From Nitrospirota bacterium (GTDB taxonomy: Bacteria > Nitrospirota > Thermodesulfovibrionia > JACRGW01): a DNA stretch of 18,114 nt. Under the pieces are notes generated by a model, which saw nothing but the letters and a program-made list of their open reading frames with translations, was not told the DNA's origin and searched no databases. Shown here in pieces: positions 12,148 to 18,114 of this stretch. The stretch is taken from assembly GCA_016212195.1 (NCBI GenBank), contig JACRGW010000090.1, forward strand, positions 1 to 18,114, written 5' to 3'. Both the position numbers and the translations under genes were made by a program. Numbering within the stretch: the first letter of the stretch is position 1; each line of letters opens with the position of its first letter.

Positions 12148-13279
12148 AATCGCATATCTCTACCATTTTCTTAACTGCATTCTCTATGGTGAATCTCTCT
12201 GCCTTTTTTCTGGCATCTCTTCCGAAAGATTCCCTTAAATCTTGATCCATTAAGAGGCTTATTTTAGATGCGATTTCGTCCACATCGGAAGGGTCCTCGA
12301 TAACAAATCCATTCTTACCATTTTCAATAATCTCTGATGCCCCATTATTTTTTGTTGTAATCACAGGGATACCGCTCGCCATCGCCTCAAGACAGGCGTT
12401 ACTGAATGGATCATATATGGAGGGCAAAATAAAGACATCCGAAGCCGCATAAAACTTTTCAATCATATCTGTTGTGCCCACAAAAATAATATCCTTTTCT
12501 ATTCCTAAATCTCTGACCATTTTCTTATAGTAATCATAATCTCCTTTTCCAACTACTAATACCTTGTATCTTGAATCTTGCATCTTGCATCTTTTTTCCA
12601 GAAGGCTTACCCCCTCTAAAAGAAACCCCAATCCCTTCCTTTCGAATCCAGACCCCACAAAGAGTAAAACTGTTTCATCAATCCCGATATTATATTTCTT
12701 TCTTGTCTCATATCTATGCAGATTCCTGTTAGACGGACTAAAGCGGATTGAGTCAACACCATTATAAACGACATTTATCTTCCCCCCATCTGTTTGATAG
12801 TATCTCAAAATATCCTCTTTACTTTTATATGAGTTGGCAATTATCATTCTGGATCCATTTCCCTGATAAATTTTTTTTTCAAGGTAGAGCATTGTTCTAT
12901 GAAAGGGATTTATCATTACTAAAAAGGCCTTCAAGGGGGATTCTATCCTCTTCTTCTGTTCGAGCCATTCCCTGTGGCATCCATCCCCTGCTCTATAAAT
13001 ATCTTGATAAAGGATACGATCAAAACTGATTATTATATCCAATCTTTCTTTTTTAAGCAATAAATAAGAGCCTATTGCGAAGCTCAAAGCCCTCAGGAAT
13101 GCATTACCTTTAACAACAGGGACATTATGAAAAATAAACGATATATTATCACCCTTCCATCTATGGGAAAAGATGTGTACTTCATGTCCCTGCGTTACGA
13201 GCTCATTAGCTACGAGGGTTAAATAATTTTCAGCACCACCATACAGGACATATCTCATCCTCACAAGGGCTATCTTCAT
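12116..13279 (-). CDS. Glycosyltransferase family 4, WaaG/RfaG-like core glucosyltransferase
   Basis: 387 residues with the GT-B/GT4 layout. The N-terminal Y-G-G-A-E-N-Y binds the acceptor side. S-H-R-W-K-G-D and D-I-Y-R-A-G-D-G-C-H-R-E-W resemble WaaG, which adds the first glucose to heptose II of the core. The C-domain has L-L-F-V-G-S-G-F-E-R-K-G-L and the E-x7-E donor motif in D-P-F-S-N-A-C-L-E-A-M-A-S-G. Residues about 229-239 are encoded by four heptamer repeats and replace a surface loop before L-V-V-G. Its ATG overlaps the stop of the upstream WaaF-like gene (ATGA). Sugar and linkage are inferred from resemblance only. Confidence 0.85.
   Translation of the reverse strand: MKIALVRMRYVLYGGAENYLTLVANELVTQGHEVHIFSHRWKGDNISFIFHNVPVVKGNAFLRALSFAIGSYLLLKKERLDIIISFDRILYQDIYRAGDGCHREWLEQKKRIESPLKAFLVMINPFHRTMLYLEKKIYQGNGSRMIIANSYKSKEDILRYYQTDGGKINVVYNGVDSIRFSPSNRNLHRYETRKKYNIGIDETVLLFVGSGFERKGLGFLLEGVSLLEKRCKMQDSRYKVLVVGKGDYDYYKKMVRDLGIEKDIIFVGTTDMIEKFYAASDVFILPSIYDPFSNACLEAMASGIPVITTKNNGASEIIENGKNGFVIEDPSDVDEIASKISLLMDQDLRESFGRDARKKAERFTIENAVKKMVEICDYGYLRESPRC
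12564..12591. repeat. Heptanucleotide tandem repeat, 4 units, inside the WaaG-like gene
   Basis: On the plus strand it reads TTGTATC, TTGAATC, TTGCATC, TTGCATC. In the gene it encodes K-M-Q-D-S-R-Y-K, very like the M-Q-D-T-K / Q-D-T-R-Y peptide encoded by the array in the methyltransferase gene. Both copies are thus read in the same phase relative to the repeat. Confidence 0.7.
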
Positions 13280-14397
13280 TCCAGCAGGTTAATCCATCCT
13301 TTCTTCTTCATTTCCTTTATCGCCACGAGGATATCATCTACTCTAATTTCCTTCATGCAGGAAATATGGGAACAGTCATAATCCCTGCAGGGACTGCACT
13401 CAATCTCTTTTCTTATAATTATATTCTTTCCCCCTGTAGGCCCTGTCGAAGCTGGGTCTGCAGGACCAAAGAGTGCTATAGTTGGTATACCGACAGCCTG
13501 TGCAAGATGCATCGGACCACTATCAGGACATATAAGAAAACTACATCTCTTAATCAAGGCTGCTGATTCTCTAATACCCACCTTCCCAGTTGCAACAAAA
13601 GGCCTTTCCTTTATCCTGCTGGATATTCTCTCAGCAAAGGTTACTTCCTTTTTTCCTCCAAAAATTATTGTCTTAAAACCATATTTTTCGAATAGATAAT
13701 TACTTAACAAAATAACATACTCCTCAGGCCACCACCGGTTTCTTTTGGCACCAAAGGGATGTATTCCGAATATCTTGTCTTTAAGAAGACCTTCTTTTTT
13801 TAAGATCTCATCGGCACGTCTTTCTTCTTCCATAGTTAAAAATATCTCTGGTTTTCTCTCATGTGCATTAATACCAAGAGCTTCGAGGGTCTTAAATTTT
13901 ATATCCACCACATGAAGTCCTTCCACTCTTTTCACAACAGGGATATTAAAGAGAAAGGACAATTGGCTTTCTTGCCATCCTACCCTTATTGGAGCTCCTG
14001 ATAGATAAGAGAATGTGCCTGCCTCAGGGTCATTGGAGTCAAGGACAATCGAAATATCAAACCTCTCTCTCCTTAAATCCCTCAGAATCCCAGGTAGCCT
14101 GAAGAAAAATGGAAGATTTATCCTGCCAGGATAGTCTATGAGCCTATTTATATTTGGGTTATTGAGCAGGATCTCTTTAGCTACTGGACTCACAAACGAA
14201 GTTATCCTTGCCTCAGGAAACACCTCCCTTAAAGCCCTTATGGCAGGCGTAGAAAGAAGGGTATCTCCCATTGCAGTAGTATTGAGCAACAGGATGTTGG
14301 AGATATCTTTAATATTATAGGATAGCTTCCTTCCATCGAAATATTTAGCTATCCTGAACCCTCCTTTAAGGAGGTAAAGGAAAACCCTGTTAGGCAT
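13276..14397 (-). CDS. waaF: Lipopolysaccharide heptosyltransferase, WaaF-like (GT9)
   Basis: 373 residues. A short basic N-terminal extension precedes the Rossmann start I-L-L-L-N-T-T-A-M-G-D-T-L-L-S-T-P-A-I (about 35-53), the GT9 hallmark. The donor site has the expected C-P-D-S-G-P-M-H-L-A-Q-A-V. Near the end comes the cysteine motif C-S-P-C-x4-C-x4-C-M, typical of bacterial LPS heptosyltransferases. It should transfer L,D-heptose from ADP-heptose to the inner core at the cytoplasmic membrane face. Whether it acts as heptosyltransferase I, II or III cannot be told from the sequence; II is my preference from general resemblance. Its stop overlaps the WaaG-like start by four bases, and 40 bases separate it from the CgeB-like gene. 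Confidence 0.85.
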   Translation of the reverse strand: MPNRVFLYLLKGGFRIAKYFDGRKLSYNIKDISNILLLNTTAMGDTLLSTPAIRALREVFPEARITSFVSPVAKEILLNNPNINRLIDYPGRINLPFFFRLPGILRDLRRERFDISIVLDSNDPEAGTFSYLSGAPIRVGWQESQLSFLFNIPVVKRVEGLHVVDIKFKTLEALGINAHERKPEIFLTMEEERRADEILKKEGLLKDKIFGIHPFGAKRNRWWPEEYVILLSNYLFEKYGFKTIIFGGKKEVTFAERISSRIKERPFVATGKVGIRESAALIKRCSFLICPDSGPMHLAQAVGIPTIALFGPADPASTGPTGGKNIIIRKEIECSPCRDYDCSHISCMKEIRVDDILVAIKEMKKKGWINLLE

Positions 14398-14437
14398 TAT
14401 GTCTGCTCTCTATCTAGTCTGTAAATCAAGCACGGGA

Positions 14438-15424
14438 TCATTTCTCTATTATCGAAAAAAGTTCTTTGATTCTCATTTCATATGTATGTTTTGAGTAAAC
14501 CTCTGTATTCAGTCTCTGAGAAATATCTTCCCTCTCTTCTTTATTATCAAGATAGTAAGCTAAAAGCTCCATCATTTCCTCTTTATTGCCAAAAGTTACA
14601 TATCTTGAATCAAAAAGTGAAGTCATCTCTTCCTTAAAGTCTGTAATGGTAAAAGCGTTACAGGCAGGGGCTTCAAATATACGAGGGTTCAATCCGTAAT
14701 TAAATTTCCCGTACCATGAATGTATATTTAAAACTATCTTGGCTCCGTTATATATCTTTACCATTTCTTCAGGAGTAAAATACTTTCCCTTGATAAACTT
14801 TCTCAGTGGAGAGGAAGGATCAAGTTTCTTCGCCCAGGGTCCCCATAAGGAAAGGTTAAATCTCTTGATCACCTCTAATAAGAAATCTTCTCTCGCAGAA
14901 TTCCAGTCACCTGCAAAACATATATCGCTCTGATATCTTTTGAGCTCATCGATGGTAAGGTTTAGTCTCCTGTGGACAGGAGGGTAACAAGCCGTCGGTA
15001 GAAAATAGATATTCTTAATTCCCATGGCTTTATACTTTTCGACTGATCCCTTAGCATTTGTAAATAAATAGTCGTAGAAGGGTGCGATCTTTGCAGACTG
15101 CTCAAACTGGAATGGATCGTTCAGCCACCAGCATATCCTTAATAGTCCCATCTGTCTGAGATATTCGTATGTTTCTGGAAAGATATCAAAACCATAGACA
15201 GCAAAGAAAATATCAGGTTTCCTGTTCCTCGCAAGTTTGATTATTCTCCTGTTGACCAGAGACTTATATCCTCCTGAAAAGGGATATAACAGCATATCGG
15301 TTTTTTTCCTTCCGCCGAGGTCTACCTTTTCTACCTCCCATCCCAACCTGATGAGGGTCTCATAGATATACATGCCCATAGGAACAGTCCTTAAATGCTC
15401 CGGGATGGCAAGAAGTATTCTCAT
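14438..15424 (-). CDS. CgeB-like glycosyltransferase
   Basis: 328 residues of the CgeB/DUF3880 plus Glyco_trans_1_2 type. The N-half has D-I-F-F-A-V-Y-G-F-D and I-C-W-W-L-N-D-P-F-Q-F, and the C-half has N-Y-G-L-N-P-R-I-F-E-A-P-A-C-N-A-F followed by I-T-D-F. In this family the R-x-F-E-x2-A-C motif plays the part of the GT4 donor site. CgeB was first named for a Bacillus spore-coat polysaccharide gene, and relatives are frequent in polysaccharide clusters of many bacteria. The ATG overlaps the upstream GT4 stop (ATGA at 15421-15424). It presumably adds an outer-core or O-chain sugar; no donor can be named. Confidence 0.82.
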   Translation of the reverse strand: MRILLAIPEHLRTVPMGMYIYETLIRLGWEVEKVDLGGRKKTDMLLYPFSGGYKSLVNRRIIKLARNRKPDIFFAVYGFDIFPETYEYLRQMGLLRICWWLNDPFQFEQSAKIAPFYDYLFTNAKGSVEKYKAMGIKNIYFLPTACYPPVHRRLNLTIDELKRYQSDICFAGDWNSAREDFLLEVIKRFNLSLWGPWAKKLDPSSPLRKFIKGKYFTPEEMVKIYNGAKIVLNIHSWYGKFNYGLNPRIFEAPACNAFTITDFKEEMTSLFDSRYVTFGNKEEMMELLAYYLDNKEEREDISQRLNTEVYSKHTYEMRIKELFSIIEK

Positions 15425-16545
15425 AGGAGTTCTTTATATAAATCCTCAATCCTGTCGAGCATTCCTTCAAGGCTGAACCTTGAAGTCACAAGCCTCCTTC
15501 CCTCCATTCCCATTTCATCCCTTAATCCATTCCTCTTTATAAAAGACATAATACCCTCAGCCAGTTTGGATGGATCTCTCGGAGGGATCAGATATCCTGT
15601 CTTACCATCCACGATGACCTCTGAAATCGAACCTACATTACTTGCAACAACAGGTTTACCCATTGCCAGAGATTGAAGAAGTACCTGCGGTAATCCTTCA
15701 TTTGCATATGAGGAAAGAACTACGATGTCAAGGGCTGCCATAACACGGGGTATATCATCCATCTGTCCTATCATGATGATAGAATCATGCAAGCCTCTCT
15801 CTTTAATGTAGTCGCTCACAATCTCCTTTCTTGGTCCATCCCCGACTATAAAGAATCTCGCCTCTGGAAATTCCTTCAGTACCATACCTGCAGCATCAAT
15901 AAAGTACTCATGTCCCTTCCAGCTTCTTATAACAGCCACCATGCCGATCGCAGGAACACCCCTTGGAACACCCCATTCACTTCTCAATGTCTCGTCAACC
16001 CTCTTTGGATCAAAGAGATCGATATTAACACCTGTTGGAATAGACATTATCTTTTTACCATCAAAGCCATTATCGGTTATCATCTGATTTCTTATAGACT
16101 CTCCTGTTGTAATAACTCTGTGGGGAAGTATTTCATATAGAAATCTACTCAGGAGACCCCTTGATACAGTTGTTGAGAGATGCCTTGTCCTTAATATTAT
16201 AGGTCTTTTTTTAGAAAGCCGCCCTGCTATCGACCCAAGCCAGCTATCCCTTGAGCTGTGGGTATTCAAAATGTCAACACCATAATCATCAATAATACTT
16301 CTCAATTTGAGAACAGCTGAAAGGTATGAAATCTTTCTCATAGAAAGGGTGATAACTTCAAGTCCTGCCTCCTTTGCCCTTATCGAGAGTTCGCTCTCTG
16401 ACTGGCATGCAATAATTAACCTGTGTTCTCTTCCTGTAAGACCTTTCGCCTCCTCAAGAATCCTTATCTCCTGTCCTCCCCATCCAAGGGAAGACTCGGT
16501 ATGGAGTACTGTTAAATTACGATTCAGTCTTTTCCCGACCATCAT
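15421..16545 (-). CDS. Glycosyltransferase family 4
   Basis: A complete GT-B enzyme of 374 residues. The N-terminal L-G-W-G-G-Q-E-I-R-I-L-E-E-A is the acceptor-side glycine loop. H-S-S-R-D-S-W-L-G and R-T-R-H-L-S-T follow. The C-domain has V-I-R-S-W-K-G-H, F-I-V-G-D-G-P and the donor motif in N-E-G-L-P-Q-V-L-L-Q-S-L-A-M-G-K-P-V. In this E-x7-E motif the second Glu is replaced by Gln, a variant that occurs in part of the family. Overall appearance is that of LPS-cluster GT4 proteins acting on lipid-linked or core acceptors. Two ATGs in tandem (16545 and 16542) can start it. The 82 bases upstream hold no other feature that I can see. Confidence 0.88.
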   Translation of the reverse strand: MMVGKRLNRNLTVLHTESSLGWGGQEIRILEEAKGLTGREHRLIIACQSESELSIRAKEAGLEVITLSMRKISYLSAVLKLRSIIDDYGVDILNTHSSRDSWLGSIAGRLSKKRPIILRTRHLSTTVSRGLLSRFLYEILPHRVITTGESIRNQMITDNGFDGKKIMSIPTGVNIDLFDPKRVDETLRSEWGVPRGVPAIGMVAVIRSWKGHEYFIDAAGMVLKEFPEARFFIVGDGPRKEIVSDYIKERGLHDSIIMIGQMDDIPRVMAALDIVVLSSYANEGLPQVLLQSLAMGKPVVASNVGSISEVIVDGKTGYLIPPRDPSKLAEGIMSFIKRNGLRDEMGMEGRRLVTSRFSLEGMLDRIEDLYKELL

Positions 16546-16627
16546 CCGTTAATCTCTATTGATTCCCCTAATTAAATATAAAAACCCTTCTGCTCGAACA
16601 ATTTTAGCCACCCATCTTTTCGAAAAC

Positions 16628-17617
16628 TTAATACGGTAGTCCATTCAAAAAATCAGCAAGTCTCTTTGCAATCACCTGGACTGAGAAATATTTCTCTGCT
16701 TTTAGCCGTGCATTACATCCAATTCTTATTCTCAATTCTTTATTCTCTATTAAGTTACATAAGGCATTATAAAAACCCTCTTGTGATGAAACAACAAAGC
16801 CTTCTTTACCGTTTTCAACAATCTCACTGTTACACCCGACATCAGAGCATACAGGAGGAACGGCAGCAGCCATGTACTGTAATGCCTTATAACCACATTT
16901 CCCTTCTGTCCATTTGTTATTGGGTAAAGGCATAACGCCGATATCGAATGCGGCTATCTCCTTTTCCTGCGTTTCAAGTTTCCATGGAATATATTTTGTT
17001 TCAACCCATGGAATCGAAATTGTGTCATTACTGATTATATTTAATTGTATTTTATAATTCATTGATAATCTCTGAAACACAGGAGACAGCATTTTTAGAT
17101 GGTGGAGATTACCTTTGTTACCTATCCATCCAATAATTACCTTATCTGATAACTCCGTATGGGACTTCATCGGGTTATTGCGGGTCTCCACTGCAGAGGG
17201 AACAATAACAACATTTTTATTGAATTGCCTTGTATAATCAGCAAGTAGCCTGTTTCCTGCAACAACATGATCCACATTTTTTACAAGGCGTTTAAACTTA
17301 AAATATCTTGTTTTACTTTCTAAAGTCTTGTGTGTATCATCTCTGTAATAAATTGCATCGTCAAAATCAAAAATTAGCTTTTTCGCAAGTCTTCTGTAAA
17401 TTTCATTTTCTATCGGTGAAAGCAATTTCTTTTGGAGATATACAATATCAAATAGTTTGAGTTTCCTTAGAATTTTTATTTTTTCAGGAATTTTGCTGGC
17501 GTATCCTATCGCATCCGGAAATATTTTATATTGCTTCAACTCTGGCAAGAGGTTTAAGACTCTAATACGGCTGCTCGGCAGATATTCATCCTGATATATA
17601 AATAATATCCTTTTCAT
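16628..17617 (-). CDS. Glycosyltransferase, GT4-like
   Basis: 329 residues. The N-half starts R-I-L-F-I-Y-Q-D-E-Y-L-P-S-S-R-I-R and continues with D-I-V-Y-L-Q-K-K-L-L and L-I-F-D-F-D-D-A-I-Y, signatures of a GT4 subgroup frequent in exopolysaccharide and LPS clusters. The C-half has I-G-W-I-G-N-K-G-N and E-G-K-C-G-Y-K-A-L-Q-Y-M-A, with the usual nucleotide-sugar glycine loop and a donor-binding K/G pattern in place of a clear E-x7-E. It begins with ATGA overlapping the stop of the heptosyltransferase gene upstream, and a GGAGG lies almost at the ATG. Donor and acceptor are unknown. Confidence 0.85.
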   Translation of the reverse strand: MKRILFIYQDEYLPSSRIRVLNLLPELKQYKIFPDAIGYASKIPEKIKILRKLKLFDIVYLQKKLLSPIENEIYRRLAKKLIFDFDDAIYYRDDTHKTLESKTRYFKFKRLVKNVDHVVAGNRLLADYTRQFNKNVVIVPSAVETRNNPMKSHTELSDKVIIGWIGNKGNLHHLKMLSPVFQRLSMNYKIQLNIISNDTISIPWVETKYIPWKLETQEKEIAAFDIGVMPLPNNKWTEGKCGYKALQYMAAAVPPVCSDVGCNSEIVENGKEGFVVSSQEGFYNALCNLIENKELRIRIGCNARLKAEKYFSVQVIAKRLADFLNGLPY

Positions 17618-18114
17618 ACCTCCGTCATTTTTGCCTTCTGGCTTTTTGTGATGTTGCGACTCTCTTTCATATTTTTTAAGATACCGCTACCAGCCTTTTC
17701 CCTTTTTCTATCTATGATCTCGGATATCTTGTCTTCCAGAAAAGGGATAACATCTTTCACGGTTATCGCTTCAAGGCATTCACTCCTCTTCGAATCATTA
17801 CATCCAGCCTTTCCACAAGGCCTACAGGGCATATCCTTTTTTATGATGTTATGACCTTCACCCCATGGACCCCAGTTATGTTCCCCTGATGGCCCGAAGA
17901 AGGCTATAACAGGTGTCTTCAGTGCCGCTGCCATATGCATGGGTGCAGAATCAATACCTATAAAGAGACCTGCTCTATCAATAAGTGCCGCCAGTTGCTT
18001 AAGAGTTAAAGTTCCCAGAATACTGATAGGTCTTGTTTCCATTAATCCTATTATCTTCTCTGCCTTTTCTATTTCACGGATATCCGGGCCAGAAGTAATT
18101 ATAACCTTTGCACC
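17614..18114 (-). CDS. LPS heptosyltransferase (GT9), C-terminal part; start beyond the window
   Basis: The frame is open up to the right edge (G-A-K-V-I-I-T-S-G-P-D-I-R-E at its beginning), so the internal ATG at 18042 is not the true start and the N-domain lies outside. The visible 166 residues form the donor-binding domain: F-I-G-I-D-S-A-P-M-H-M-A-A-A-L-K-T-P, F-F-G-P-S-G-E-H-N-W-G-P-W and the cysteine motif C-R-P-C-G-K-A-G-C-x8-C. The last form resembles heptosyltransferase III (RfaQ/WaaQ)-type proteins. A roughly 35-residue basic tail (R-K-R-E-K-A-G-S and beyond) extends past the domain. The stop overlaps the next gene's ATG. Confidence 0.88.
   Translation of the reverse strand, partial: GAKVIITSGPDIREIEKAEKIIGLMETRPISILGTLTLKQLAALIDRAGLFIGIDSAPMHMAAALKTPVIAFFGPSGEHNWGPWGEGHNIIKKDMPCRPCGKAGCNDSKRSECLEAITVKDVIPFLEDKISEIIDRKREKAGSGILKNMKESRNITKSQKAKMTEV

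Noticed and set aside
13443..13453. CCTGTCGAAG-like word resembling the motif at 4535
   Set aside because: Only about ten bases match, and they encode conserved heptosyltransferase residues.
14360..14374. Palindrome CCTCCTT-T-AAGGAGG
   Set aside because: It lies inside the WaaF-like coding sequence, encodes normal residues (L-L-K-G-G-F) and has no outer arms like the 8820 element; probably chance.
1..18114. CRISPR arrays, tRNA or rRNA genes, transposases, phage genes
   Set aside because: I looked for regularly spaced repeats, tRNA-like cloverleaf ends and recombinase motifs and saw none. The tandem heptamers lack spacers.
1398..18114. Wzx/Wzy-dependent O-antigen pathway
   Set aside because: No flippase or Wzz is visible, and the only Wzy-like protein is better explained as the ligase needed by the ABC export route.

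Overview
The window looks like a chromosomal segment of a Gram-negative bacterium carrying a lipopolysaccharide (LPS) core and O-antigen locus. Nearly everything from about 18.1 kb down to 1.4 kb is read on the minus strand as one tightly packed series of genes, many with 4-base ATGA or TTGA stop/start overlaps. Heptosyltransferases, a heptose-7-phosphate kinase and an O-antigen ligase show that the organism makes an outer membrane with a heptose-containing core. Base composition is moderately AT-rich. The style of the proteins and the dispersed small repeats recall Nitrospirota or deltaproteobacterial lineages, but that is an impression and not a placement.

Right part (18.1-9.9 kb, read right to left): a heptosyltransferase cut by the window edge, two GT4-type glycosyltransferases, a CgeB-like glycosyltransferase, a WaaF-like heptosyltransferase, a WaaG-like core glycosyltransferase, a third GT9 protein and a WaaL-like O-antigen ligase. 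This is the core-assembly half. Middle (9.9-5.4 kb): RfaE1 heptose kinase, two GDP-sugar dehydratase/reductase paralogues (Gmd- and Rmd-like), a stand-alone type II mannose-6-phosphate isomerase-like cupin and a single-domain mannose-1-phosphate guanylyltransferase. Together the last four would make GDP-mannose and then probably GDP-D-rhamnose. Left-middle (5.3-1.9 kb): the Wzm permease, the Wzt ATPase with a C-terminal glycan-binding domain, and a coiled-coil methyltransferase abutting wzt. This is the layout of an ABC-transporter-dependent O-polysaccharide whose chain is methyl-capped before export, comparable to the D-rhamnan A-band of Pseudomonas aeruginosa or the WbdD-capped mannans of E. 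coli O8/O9. The run ends with a NYN-domain putative ribonuclease that has no obvious sugar role.

Left end (1-1.4 kb): small accessory genes. They are the start of an AbrB/MazE-type antitoxin with a clear overlapping promoter/operator, a possible single-membrane-segment microprotein interrupted at a T9 tract, and a complete Phd/YefM-RelE-type toxin-antitoxin pair lying between two copies of a roughly 56-bp direct repeat.

The most unusual feature not explained by genes is a dispersed set of degenerate 7-bp tandem repeats. Three lie in intergenic gaps of the operon and two lie inside coding sequences, where they are read as related Q-D-(T/S)-R-Y peptides. A 46-bp hairpin repeat also carries the only Shine-Dalgarno-like sequence in front of the rmd-like gene.
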